This document shows positions 10,145-18,749 of a DNA stretch of 64,000 bases, piece after piece. Each line of letters starts with the position of its first letter. Position 1 is the stretch's first letter. The notes under the pieces were generated by a model. It had not been told where the DNA came from, did not search any database, and saw only the letters and a program-made list of their open reading frames with translations. The translations under genes were made by a program, and so were the position numbers. This DNA comes from Sphingorhabdus sp. YGSMI21 (GTDB taxonomy: Bacteria; Pseudomonadota; Alphaproteobacteria; Sphingomonadales; Sphingomonadaceae). The DNA is taken from the NCBI RefSeq assembly GCF_002776575.1, contig NZ_CP022548.1, forward strand, positions 2,867,001-2,931,000. Reading direction: 5' to 3'.

Positions 10145-11554
10145 TTGTTCGATGAAATGCTGGGTAGCGACGGAAACGCTCGCGAGCCCTATATTGCCTA
10201 TAAAAACTGGCTGGACGGTGAAGATACCAAGCGTCTCCATCGCAAATCCGAGGACGCCGAGGCCTTTTTTCGCAGGACCGGCATCACCTTCAATGTCTAT
10301 GGCGAGGACGAGGGCGACGAGCGGCTGATACCCTTCGACGTCATCCCGCGGATATTGTCGGCCGGCGAATGGCGCAAATTGTCGCGCGGCATCGAGCAGC
10401 GGGTCAAGGCGATCAACGCCTTTCTCTATGATATCTATCACCGCCAGGAGATTTTGCGCGCAGGCCGGATACCGGTCGAGCTGATCGCCAATAATATTGC
10501 TTTCCTGCCGCAGATGATCGGCGTCAATCCGCCCGGCGGGATTTACACCCATATCATCGGTACCGATATCGTCCGCACCGGGCCGGGCGAGTTCTATGTG
10601 CTCGAGGACAATGCAAGGACTCCTTCCGGCGTGAGCTATATGCTGGAAAACCGGGAAACGATGCTGCACATGTTCCCGGAACTGTTCGCCAGGATCGGTG
10701 TGCAGGAAGTGAGCAGCTATCCGAACAATCTGCGCCGGTCGCTCGCCGCCTGCGCGCCGCCGCAATGTACGGGCAAGCCGGTGGTTGCTGTTCTGACGCC
10801 AGGCATCCACAACAGCGCCTATTTCGAGCACAGTTTTCTCGCCGACCAGATGGGTGCGGAGCTGGTCGAGGGGCATGATCTGAAGATCGTCGACGGCCGT
10901 GTCGCGATGCGTACGACGCAAGGCTATACGCCGATCGATGTGATCTACCGGCGGATCGACGACGATTATCTCGATCCGCTGAATTTTCTGCCCAACTCGA
11001 TGCTCGGCGTGCCCGGGATCATGGATGTCTACCGGTCCGGCGGGATCACCATCGCCAACGCGCCCGGTACGGGGATTGCCGATGACAAAGCGCTCTATTC
11101 CTACATGCCGGACATTATCGAATTCTACACTGGCCAGAAACCGCTGCTGGAGAATGTCCCGACATGGCGCTGCTCGGAGAAGGACCAGCTGGACTATGTG
11201 CTCGAGCATCTGGCGGAACTGGTGGTCAAGGAAGTGCACGGATCGGGCGGCTATGGCATGCTGGTTGGCCCGGCGGCTTCCAAGAAGGAAGTCGAGGATT
11301 TCCGCGCCAAGCTGATCGGCAATGCGAGTAATTATATTGCCCAGCCGACGCTGGCGCTTTCCACCGTGCCGATCTTTACCGAAAAGGGTCTGTCGCCACG
11401 GCATGTCGATCTGCGGCCGTTCGTGCTCGTGTCACCCGATCGTATCGATATTACACCCGGCGGGCTGACCCGCGTTGCGATGACCGAGGGATCTCTGGTG
11501 GTCAACAGCAGCCAGGGCGGGGGGACCAAGGATACCTGGGTGCTGGAAGAATGA
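10145..11554 (+). CDS. Circularly permuted type 2 ATP-grasp protein (COG2308)
   Basis: This 469-residue protein belongs to the circularly permuted ATP-grasp family (DUF404/DUF407), predicted amide-bond-forming ligases. Typical blocks are GVNPPGGIYTHIIGTDIVR, YVLEDNARTPSGVSYMLENR, VIYRRIDDDYLDPL, NAPGTGIADDKALYSYMPD and VVKEVHGSGGYGM. The start is taken as TTG at 10145 (MFDEMLGSDGN...), with GGGGGAAA just upstream; an ATG at 10157 is the alternative. It heads a four-gene cluster with an alpha-E protein, a transglutaminase-like protein and an Anbu protease. In the literature this cassette is proposed to make and then process a peptide tag. The substrate is unknown. Confidence 0.93.
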   Translation: MFDEMLGSDGNAREPYIAYKNWLDGEDTKRLHRKSEDAEAFFRRTGITFNVYGEDEGDERLIPFDVIPRILSAGEWRKLSRGIEQRVKAINAFLYDIYHRQEILRAGRIPVELIANNIAFLPQMIGVNPPGGIYTHIIGTDIVRTGPGEFYVLEDNARTPSGVSYMLENRETMLHMFPELFARIGVQEVSSYPNNLRRSLAACAPPQCTGKPVVAVLTPGIHNSAYFEHSFLADQMGAELVEGHDLKIVDGRVAMRTTQGYTPIDVIYRRIDDDYLDPLNFLPNSMLGVPGIMDVYRSGGITIANAPGTGIADDKALYSYMPDIIEFYTGQKPLLENVPTWRCSEKDQLDYVLEHLAELVVKEVHGSGGYGMLVGPAASKKEVEDFRAKLIGNASNYIAQPTLALSTVPIFTEKGLSPRHVDLRPFVLVSPDRIDITPGGLTRVAMTEGSLVVNSSQGGGTKDTWVLEE

Positions 11555-11567
11555 GGGGGCAGGGATC

Positions 11568-12518
11568 ATGCTAGGCAAAACCGCCGCCAGTCTGTTCTGG
11601 ATGTCACGTCTGCTCGAGCGGACAGAGAATAGCGCGCGTCTGATCGAGGCCGGCTTTCGCATCGCGCTCACCCACTCCTCGTCTGCTTCCGACGAATGGG
11701 CGTCCATCCTGGCATCGTCAGGCACCAAGAAAAGCTATCTGGCCAAACATGCCGATTATAGCTCGGTCAAGGTGATCGACTATCTTTTGCGCGACAAGGA
11801 TAATCCCGGCAGTGTCATCTCGCTGATCAAACAGGCGCGGGACAGCGCGCGCACCGGGCGAATTGCCCTGACCCGGGAGGTATGGGAAGCCACCAACGAA
11901 GCCTGGATGAACCTGAAGACGGCACTTGCCAATCCGGTGGACGAACGGGACTTGCCGGAGGTGCTGGCCGTCATCCGCAAGCAAAGTTCGCTGGTCCGCG
12001 GTGCCGTACTCGGGACGATGCTGCGCAACGACGGGTTCGATTTTATCCGGCTGGGCACGTTTATCGAGCGAGCCGACAGCACTGCCCGGATTTTGGACGT
12101 GAAATATTATCTGCTGCTGCCATCGATCGCCCAGATCGGCACCGGCGTCGACAATGTGCAGTGGGAAACGATATTGCGATCGGTGTCCGCGCAACGGTCC
12201 TACCGCTGGCTCAACGGTTCGGACATCAGCGCCCTGAGCGTCGCCGAATATCTGATCCTGAATCGCCAGATGCCGCGGTCGCTGGCATTCTGCTACGCCC
12301 AGATATCCGATAATCTCGGATATCTGGAAAGCGAATATGGCAGCGAAGTCACCTCGCACCGGCTCGCCACCGATATTTGCAATCGGCTGCTCGGCCAGCC
12401 GGTCCAGAATATTTTCGAAGGCGGGCTGCACGAGTTCATTGTCGAATTTCTGGCGGCGAACAACAGCCTCGCGGCGCAGATCGAGAGCGACTATAATTTT
12501 CAAGACAGGATTAGCTGA
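11568..12518 (+). CDS. Alpha-E domain protein (DUF403)
   Basis: This 316-residue all-helical protein of the alpha-E family (COG2307) is the regular partner of the circularly permuted ATP-grasp protein. Recognisable parts are MLGKTAASLFWMSRLLERTENSARLI at the N-terminus and GTFIERADSTARILDVKYYLLLPS in the middle. The ATG at 11568 is preceded by GGGGGCAGGGATC. It starts 13 bases after the ATP-grasp stop and ends two bases before the transglutaminase start. Its biochemical role is not established; it is presumed to work with the ligase. Confidence 0.92.
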   Translation: MLGKTAASLFWMSRLLERTENSARLIEAGFRIALTHSSSASDEWASILASSGTKKSYLAKHADYSSVKVIDYLLRDKDNPGSVISLIKQARDSARTGRIALTREVWEATNEAWMNLKTALANPVDERDLPEVLAVIRKQSSLVRGAVLGTMLRNDGFDFIRLGTFIERADSTARILDVKYYLLLPSIAQIGTGVDNVQWETILRSVSAQRSYRWLNGSDISALSVAEYLILNRQMPRSLAFCYAQISDNLGYLESEYGSEVTSHRLATDICNRLLGQPVQNIFEGGLHEFIVEFLAANNSLAAQIESDYNFQDRIS

Positions 12519-12520
12519 AC

Positions 12521-13321
12521 ATGCTGCTGAAAATTGAACACGAGACCCGCTATAATTACGACAAGCCTGTGCAATATGGCCTGCAACAATTGCGCCTCCG
12601 CCCGAAGGAAAGGCCCGGTCAGCGGATCGTCGACTGGAATATCGAGATCGAGGGCGGAGCGCTGGAATTGTCGTTCGAGGACCAGCACTGCAACCATGTC
12701 GATCTGATCAATATCGAGCGCGGGCGCAGCGAGATCATCATCCGCTGCACCGGCGAAGTGGAGAATAGCGACGGCAGCGGGGTCATCGGCAGGCATGCGG
12801 GATTTGCGCCCCTGTGGTATTTCAAGCGGGCAAGCGCGCTTACCAAGCCGGAGGATGAAATCGCCAGACTGGTCGCATCGCTGGATCAGGATTATGAGGA
12901 TGACATAGTCCGGCTGCACGCCCTCTCGGCGGCGGTCACCGACAGGGTTGCCTACGAAACGGGCAAGACCGATGCCGAGACCACTGCGGAGCAGGCGCTC
13001 GCCATCGGCGGCGGCGTCTGCCAGGATCATGCCCATATCTTCTGCGCGGCGGCCCGCTCGCTCGGCTTTCCGGCCCGTTATGTCTCCGGATATCTGATGA
13101 TGAGCGACCGTGTCGACCAGGATGCGACGCACGCCTGGGCGGAAGCCTATGTCGAACATATCGGCTGGGTCGGCTTCGACATATCCAATGGCTATTCGCC
13201 GGACGAGCGCTATGTCCGTATCGCAACGGGCCTGGATTATCGCGACGCATCGCCAATTACCGGATTGCGTTATGGCGCGGGTAGCGAGGATATGATTGTC
13301 AGCCTGCAGGTGCAGCAGTAG
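12521..13321 (+). CDS. Transglutaminase-like cysteine protease family protein
   Basis: This 266-residue protein has an N-terminal bacterial transglutaminase-like domain (MLLKIEHETRYNYDKPVQYGLQQLRLRP) and a papain-like core. The triad is visible as Cys167 (GGGVCQDHAHIF), His204 (DATHAWAEAYV) and Asp220 (GWVGFDISN). Such proteins usually act as peptidases or amidases. In this cassette it is expected to cut or transfer an amide bond made by the ATP-grasp ligase. No signal peptide is seen, so a cytoplasmic location is likely. It sits two bases after the alpha-E gene and 37 bases before Anbu. Confidence 0.93.
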   Translation: MLLKIEHETRYNYDKPVQYGLQQLRLRPKERPGQRIVDWNIEIEGGALELSFEDQHCNHVDLINIERGRSEIIIRCTGEVENSDGSGVIGRHAGFAPLWYFKRASALTKPEDEIARLVASLDQDYEDDIVRLHALSAAVTDRVAYETGKTDAETTAEQALAIGGGVCQDHAHIFCAAARSLGFPARYVSGYLMMSDRVDQDATHAWAEAYVEHIGWVGFDISNGYSPDERYVRIATGLDYRDASPITGLRYGAGSEDMIVSLQVQQ

Positions 13322-13358
13322 AGAGACAGGCAATTCTAATCAGGGACAAACATTACCA

Positions 13359-14096
13359 ATGACCTATTGCGTGGCACTGCGGATGAAACGCGGCCTTGTT
13401 TTCATGTCGGATACGCGCACCAACGCCGGTGTCGATGATATCGCCCAGGTCAAGAAACTGACCAGCTGGGAAGTGCCGGGCGACCGCGTGATCACGTTGC
13501 TTTCGGCGGGCAATCTGGCCACCACCCAGGCGGTCGTGAGCTTGCTGGACGAACGCGGCAAGCATCCGGACGACCGCAATCCGTCGATCCTGCAGGCCCC
13601 GTCGATGTTTCAGGTCGCGACGATTATCGGCGACACCTTGCGCGAAGTAGTCAAAACCTATTCCCGCGAGGGGCAGGAGGCCAAGTCGCCCTTTGGCGCC
13701 ACGCTGATCGTCGGGGGCCAGATCCACGGCAGCGATCCGCGGCTATTCATGATCTATCCGGCTGGCAATTTCATTGAAGCGAGCGATGACAGCCCGTTTT
13801 TCCAGAGCGGCGAAACCAAATACGGCCGGCCGATATTGGTTCGCGGCTTCGATCCCGGAATGTCTTTCGAAAATGCCGTGAAACTGTTGCTGGTCTCTTT
13901 CGATTCAACGATAAGAGCCAATCTGGCGGTGGATTTGCCGCTCGATATGCAGGTCTATGAAGCCGACAGCTTTGCGATAACACACCAGCAACGGGTCGAA
14001 AAAGACGATCCCTATTTCCAGACTATCTCCGAAGGATGGGGCGATGCACTGAGAAGCGCATTCCAATCGTTGCCCGACTTCAGCTTCGAAGACTAG
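13359..14096 (+). CDS. Anbu, proteasome-type peptidase (bacterial proteasome homologue)
   Basis: Anbu (ancestral beta subunit) is an Ntn-hydrolase related to the 20S proteasome and HslV. The protein has 245 residues. Thr2 follows the initiator Met (MTYCVALRMKRGLVF), placing the nucleophile at the mature N-terminus. The block FMSDTRTNAGVDDIAQVKKL carries the Asp and Lys positions of the proteasome-type active site. The start at 13359 is preferred over the upstream frame because it exposes Thr2. It is the last gene of the cassette. Its TAG stop overlaps the stop of the convergent GMC oxidoreductase at a shared CTAG. The peptide substrates are unknown. Confidence 0.94.
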   Translation: MTYCVALRMKRGLVFMSDTRTNAGVDDIAQVKKLTSWEVPGDRVITLLSAGNLATTQAVVSLLDERGKHPDDRNPSILQAPSMFQVATIIGDTLREVVKTYSREGQEAKSPFGATLIVGGQIHGSDPRLFMIYPAGNFIEASDDSPFFQSGETKYGRPILVRGFDPGMSFENAVKLLLVSFDSTIRANLAVDLPLDMQVYEADSFAITHQQRVEKDDPYFQTISEGWGDALRSAFQSLPDFSFED

Positions 14097-16114
14097 CCGA
14101 AGCGTCTTTTCCCCGCCATCGCCCTGTGCGCCATCGCCATCGTGGTGAGTTGCGCGTTGACGCGGATGCAGCTCGGCATCACGCTGGCATCCGCGACATA
14201 GCAATTGGTTGTGTTGTGAACCCGCTGGTTGAGATCGACGACGCCCTTGTGCGGATCTTCGTTGATCGCATTGCCGCCGTGAGGATGGGAACTGGAAAGC
14301 ACGACATCATCCGGCTCGACGATTGCCTTATCGAAAAAGGCGTCGATCTCGTCATGGCTCATGTCGCTGGTCAGAGTCTGGCCGCGCAGCAGGGCAGGGT
14401 AGACCTCGACTGCGCCGTTGAGGAAATGGACTTTGGTCATCGTCGCCAGTGCGCGGCGCAACAGGGCCAGCTCTTTCTCGCCGATTTTCAGCTTGAGCTT
14501 GCCATGGTCCATGTACCCAAGCCGGTCGGCCGGAAACAGGACGCCCGCCGACACCAGCCGGTTATAGTTTCTCATCCGTTCATAATGGTCCTCGAACCAG
14601 CCGGGCACCAGCATCGCCATGCTCATCGGCGGCTGGAAATGGCTCTCGATCAGATAGTCACCGCGATCGATATAGGTCGCCATCTGGTCTTCGTTCCATG
14701 CGTTGACCTGTGTGCCTTCGGGCATCAGCGCAACCACCGGGCAGGCGATGTTGAGCGAGATATTGCTGCCTGACTGCAAAATCCCGCTGTTGTAGAGCAA
14801 ATTGCTGGAAGCCAGCGCGCCCGCGGCTACCACCACGCCCTTGCGGGCTCGAATGACGCGCTTGCCGCCATTTTTCAGTCTGACTTCGACGGCGTCGGCA
14901 ACCCGCTTGCCATTGGCCCCCTCGCGCCACAGGATTTCTGTTGCTTCGGCGCGGTCCAGTATCCGGGCCGGCTTTTTGCGCGCATCGCTGGTCGCATGGG
15001 CCAGATAGCTTTCCGGCATCGCTTTTTTCCGGCCGTACGGACAGCCGGTGTTGCAATAGCCGCAATAGATACACTCGCTTTCTGGCGTCGGGGGGCCATA
15101 GTTTTTGCGGAACCATGCGGTAATGGCGGTACGATCTTTCGGGTCAGCCGACTGTGCGGCATATTTGTTCCAGCCGTCGATCAAATGTGGACCGTTATTG
15201 CGACCGGTGATCGCGTCGATCTGGGTGACATCCAGCGCCTGCTCGACCGCATCATAGCTCGCAGCCAGACTGGCTTCGCTTATCGGCGCGCCCAGTCCGG
15301 CCCAGGTTTCGAATACATCCTCGGCCTCCGGGTGGACCAGGCCTTCCTGTTTCATCCGAAGGCAGATGCCGTTGTTGATGACGGTCGAACCGCCAACCAC
15401 ACGGCCCTGAAACACGATGATATCGCGGTCGGCTGTCGTCTGTAGCCCGCCATCCTTGAACAGGCGCGCGGTCATCCGGGCTTCTTCGTGGGTCAGGCGC
15501 GACGACGGATAATGGCTGCCGGCCTCTATGATCAACACTCGATGGCCCTCGTCGGCAACGGCTGCCGCAGCCACAGCCCCGCCCGCACCCGATCCGATCA
15601 CGATCACGTCTGCTTCTTCCGGAACGGCGCCATGGCCGACAAATATTTTTGCTGTCAGATCGCGGCGGGTGTCGCGGCGGACCGGGCGCTCGCCCGGCGC
15701 AGAGCGGTCACGCTGCGCCGGCAGTTCGAAATCGAGATCGGCAAAGATCGGATTGTCGAAATTCTCCTCTTCATCGCCGTGCTCCCAGTGGCCGTAATAG
15801 CCGGCTAGTATGACACCCTTGGTGCGAGCAATGTCCTGGAGGAAATCGATCCGTGATTTTTGCAGCCGCCTGCTGATCAGCTTCGATCGTATTCGGGGAG
15901 AAGCGACGAGAAAGAACGGACCACCCAGAACGACCAGCAACCCGTAGAGCGCCATGCGGATTTCATCCGGTTTCTTGCCCTCGATATTGGTAAAATGCTC
16001 CTGTAGATTTTCGACCACCTGATCGGCAGAGATCGCCATCTTCCGGTTATGGAACAACGCTTCTGCCATCGCCTTTATCATCAGCGCCTGCAGTCGGTTA
16101 AACGGCTTTTTCAA
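14093..16114 (-). CDS. GMC-family FAD oxidoreductase, long-chain-alcohol-oxidase-like
   Basis: This 673-residue flavoprotein has an N-terminal extension of about 165 residues. The ADP-binding motif follows (VIVIGSGAGGAVAAAAVAD...VLIIEAG), then the GMC block GRVVGGSTVINNGIC and a C-terminal SSHPHGGNAI...ADASVMPSCIRVN region with the catalytic His. A cysteine cluster, CIYCGYCNTGCPYG, sits near residue 350; its spacing resembles an iron-sulfur or metal site and is typical of the fatty-alcohol-oxidase-like subgroup. The start is TTG at 16114, backed by GGGAG seven bases upstream. The substrate is probably a hydrophobic alcohol or sterol (inference). Confidence 0.88.
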   Translation of the reverse strand: MKKPFNRLQALMIKAMAEALFHNRKMAISADQVVENLQEHFTNIEGKKPDEIRMALYGLLVVLGGPFFLVASPRIRSKLISRRLQKSRIDFLQDIARTKGVILAGYYGHWEHGDEEENFDNPIFADLDFELPAQRDRSAPGERPVRRDTRRDLTAKIFVGHGAVPEEADVIVIGSGAGGAVAAAAVADEGHRVLIIEAGSHYPSSRLTHEEARMTARLFKDGGLQTTADRDIIVFQGRVVGGSTVINNGICLRMKQEGLVHPEAEDVFETWAGLGAPISEASLAASYDAVEQALDVTQIDAITGRNNGPHLIDGWNKYAAQSADPKDRTAITAWFRKNYGPPTPESECIYCGYCNTGCPYGRKKAMPESYLAHATSDARKKPARILDRAEATEILWREGANGKRVADAVEVRLKNGGKRVIRARKGVVVAAGALASSNLLYNSGILQSGSNISLNIACPVVALMPEGTQVNAWNEDQMATYIDRGDYLIESHFQPPMSMAMLVPGWFEDHYERMRNYNRLVSAGVLFPADRLGYMDHGKLKLKIGEKELALLRRALATMTKVHFLNGAVEVYPALLRGQTLTSDMSHDEIDAFFDKAIVEPDDVVLSSSHPHGGNAINEDPHKGVVDLNQRVHNTTNCYVADASVMPSCIRVNAQLTTMAMAHRAMAGKRRFG

Positions 16115-16156
16115 CTTTCATCTCCCAAGGCGCGACCCGGGGTATATTCATTTGAT

Positions 16157-17185
16157 CTAGTCTGGTGCTGCTTCACTTGCCGGGGCGATGCCCAGCCCAT
16201 CCCCGTCATCTCCGGCCTCGAAGCGCCGAATGACCTCGCCGGCGGCAAGATCGACTTCGGCGATCGTATCAGGACCGGTTTCCGCGACATAGAGTTTTTT
16301 GCCATCCGGCGAAAAGAGAATAGTGACCTGCTGGGAACCGGCTTCCCCGCTGACACCGATCGAGCCGGTCGCCTTGCGCGTCGCAACATCGTACAGGCCG
16401 AGCGCGCCGTCACCGAGATTGGAGGTGATGGCCGTGGTGCCATCGGGGCTGATTGCCACGCGGATCGGAAATTTTCCGGTCTCGATGGCGGCGAGTTCCT
16501 TAAGGCTGCGCGCATCGAAGACGCGCAGGACATCGCCCCGGCGATCGGCGACCCAGACGCTTGCGCCGTCGGGGGTGATCGCCAGTCCTTCCGGTTCGGT
16601 TCCGGCTGGCAGATCTGCAATTTTCTTGCCTGCCAGCAGATCCAGCACGCTCACCGTGCCCGACTGCATATTGGAGACAAAGGCGCGCGACTTGTCCGGT
16701 GTCACGACCAGCATATGGCTGCCTTTCTGCCCGGTCGATATCGTTGAAATCTCGCGTTTTTGGATTTCCCCGTCCGGCGGAGAGACGATGGTGATATTGT
16801 CGCTACCCTCGGTCGTGGCGATGATCCGGCCGTCGTCGAGCCATAAAATGCCGTGCGGTCGCTGGCTTGGCGCGAGGGACACGGTTTCGATCCGCTCGCT
16901 TGCCGCTATGTCGAAAATGTCGATTGTGTCGCCGCCATAGGAGACTACCGCGGCGAGCCGGCCGTCGGGGGATATCGCGATCTCGTGCGGCTGGTGTCCG
17001 GTATCCCGCCGCGCGATTTCACTGCCGCTTGCCAGATCGATGAAGCTCAGGCTGTCCTCCGCCTTGTTGCCGACCAGCAATGTTCCGGAGGTGGCCCCCG
17101 CTTCGGCGGCGAGCTGTTCGTCGCATCCCGCAGCGACGGCGAGGAGGAATATCGCCGAACAGAAACGTGCAATTTTCTTCGCCAT
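16157..17185 (-). CDS. YVTN-type beta-propeller lipoprotein
   Basis: This 342-residue exported protein has a lipobox LAVAAGC (lipidated Cys21) followed by repeated blades. Recurring blocks are HEIAISPDGRLAAVVSYGGDTIDIFD, EGLAITPDGASVWVADRRGDVLRVFD, RVAISPDGTTAITSNLGDG and ILFSPDGKKLYVAETGPDTIAEVD. These are YVTN/NHL-like propeller repeats, about seven in all. Such proteins bind partners or ligands at the cell surface or in the periplasm. It lies 42 bases downstream of the GMC oxidoreductase start in the same direction, so the two may be co-transcribed. The specific role is unknown. Confidence 0.85.
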   Translation of the reverse strand: MAKKIARFCSAIFLLAVAAGCDEQLAAEAGATSGTLLVGNKAEDSLSFIDLASGSEIARRDTGHQPHEIAISPDGRLAAVVSYGGDTIDIFDIAASERIETVSLAPSQRPHGILWLDDGRIIATTEGSDNITIVSPPDGEIQKREISTISTGQKGSHMLVVTPDKSRAFVSNMQSGTVSVLDLLAGKKIADLPAGTEPEGLAITPDGASVWVADRRGDVLRVFDARSLKELAAIETGKFPIRVAISPDGTTAITSNLGDGALGLYDVATRKATGSIGVSGEAGSQQVTILFSPDGKKLYVAETGPDTIAEVDLAAGEVIRRFEAGDDGDGLGIAPASEAAPD

Positions 17186-17331
17186 TGTCCAACCTGTCCT
17201 ATTTTTTCATGCAGGATAACAGGATATTACGCTTTTTCTATCCCTGTTTTCGAAGCAGATGTGATGAAGGCCACTGCGGGTGAAAGCAGAGATGGTAGAA
17301 TATATATTCTGATAGCCATCGAGGGTTTGTC

Positions 17332-17910
17332 ATGCGTGTACAAAATCACCGTTTCGCTTCCCCACTTGTGTCCGCGACTGTGGTCACGGCTCTGGTCGTT
17401 GCTTCGCCCGCTTCGGCGCAATTCGGCGGGCTGTTCAAAAAGCCGCCGGCCACCAGCGGAACTCCGGATACCAAGGCCGGGGGTGATGATTGTGCCAGCA
17501 ATCCGAAAAGCGCCATCGGCAGATCGATACTGGGCAATATGATCGGCGATTTCACGCGGCGGGCCACGCAGAATATGGGGGTTGCCGGCACCTATATCCC
17601 GCGGGCGGAAGTGGCGGATACGCTGACCAATTCGATCGCCTGCCGACTCGACCCTGACGAGCAGCTGCAGGCCGCGGAAGCGACGCGCAGCGTGACCCGC
17701 TCGGGCGAACCCGGCGCCAGCGCGCAGTGGACCAGCGAAACCCGCCCCGGCGTCTCGGGCAGTTCCACCGCGACAGCGAAAACCGAGACGGCGGACGGTA
17801 CAAGTTGCATGACGATCACAGATATTGCTATTGTCGATGGCGAAGAAACCCGTGTGTCCAAGCGGATGTGCAAAGCTCCCGGAGAATCACGATATATAGT
17901 CGTGGCATGA
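17332..17910 (+). CDS. Exported protein resembling 17-kDa-type surface antigens
   Basis: This 192-residue protein has a cleavable signal peptide ending near ASPASAQF. The mature part contains SAIGRSILGNMIGDFTRRATQN, then LDPDEQLQAAEATRSVTRSG and a C-terminal GTSCMTITDIAIVDGEETRVSKRMCK with paired cysteines. The second half resembles the surface-antigen domain of rickettsial 17-kDa-type proteins, a moderate match by eye. Its stop overlaps the start of the next gene (ATGA at 17907-17910), so the two form an operon. Envelope location is well supported; function is unknown. Confidence 0.7.
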   Translation: MRVQNHRFASPLVSATVVTALVVASPASAQFGGLFKKPPATSGTPDTKAGGDDCASNPKSAIGRSILGNMIGDFTRRATQNMGVAGTYIPRAEVADTLTNSIACRLDPDEQLQAAEATRSVTRSGEPGASAQWTSETRPGVSGSSTATAKTETADGTSCMTITDIAIVDGEETRVSKRMCKAPGESRYIVVA

Positions 17911-18629
17911 ACATGAAAAAAACGATCAAAACCGCCATCGTCATCGCTTCGCTTTTCACCTTGGGCGCTACCGATGTGAAACCCGGCATGGACCCCGAAA
18001 ATCCGACCTGCCCGATCGCGCCGAACTGGTCGACCAACGAGAAGATGGAACTGACCCCGAAAATGATCGGCGGCACCAAGGTCTTGCTCGCCGAAGGAGC
18101 CGTCGATACGGGCCTGCCCGAACGGATGCGCAAGATGCTGGCCGACAATCCCGACATTTCCGAAATCTGGCTGCGGTCTTCCGGCGGCAATGCGAGAGCC
18201 GGCAATGAAACCGGTCGGGTGATCCGGCAATCCGATGCCCTGATCATTACCCGAATTCCCCAGGGCTGGACCTGTTTCAGCGCCTGCAATTTTGTTTTCA
18301 TGGGGGGCAGGGCCCGGATCGTCGAGCCCGGCGGCCATTTCATGGTCCATATGTTCACCATGACGGGCGACCGCAACGCGATCAATTACAGCATCGAAAT
18401 GGGCACGGACTCGACGGTCGGCCTGATCGGCGAAGTCGAGCAGCAGAGCGCGCTGCTGGCGACCGAGGATAATGATTTCCTGATCCGCATGGGCGTGTCG
18501 CGGAAATTGCTGTCCGAGATCATGTACCGGACCAATGCGGTGAAAACCGAGGATGGCGACGGATCCACCCGCCGCTGCCTGACCAACGAGGAAGCGCTGC
18601 GCTACAATGTCGCCAATGTCGGCGGCTAG
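17907..18629 (+). CDS. Exported ClpP-like (COG3904-type) protein
   Basis: This 240-residue protein has a hydrophobic N-terminus (MKKTIKTAIVIASLFTLG). Its core reads like the ClpP/crotonase fold. EIWLRSSGGNARAG forms an oxyanion-type loop, WTCFSACNFVFMGG offers Ser125 as a nucleophile, and PGGHFMVHMF offers His144 or His148. It resembles predicted periplasmic ClpP-like proteins. The start ATG at 17907 overlaps the stop of the surface-antigen-like gene; an ATG six bases later is the alternative. Protease activity is inferred from motifs only. Confidence 0.75.
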   Translation: MNMKKTIKTAIVIASLFTLGATDVKPGMDPENPTCPIAPNWSTNEKMELTPKMIGGTKVLLAEGAVDTGLPERMRKMLADNPDISEIWLRSSGGNARAGNETGRVIRQSDALIITRIPQGWTCFSACNFVFMGGRARIVEPGGHFMVHMFTMTGDRNAINYSIEMGTDSTVGLIGEVEQQSALLATEDNDFLIRMGVSRKLLSEIMYRTNAVKTEDGDGSTRRCLTNEEALRYNVANVGG

Positions 18630-18749
18630 GCTCCGCCCCGCAATATTCCGGCCTCGCGAAAATGACAGCCGCCTTTTGCTTTTCTTTTGAAATTATGGCG
18701 TTAGCATGAGCTCCAGCTAATCGGGCCAGCGAATGGGGAAGGCAAGACT

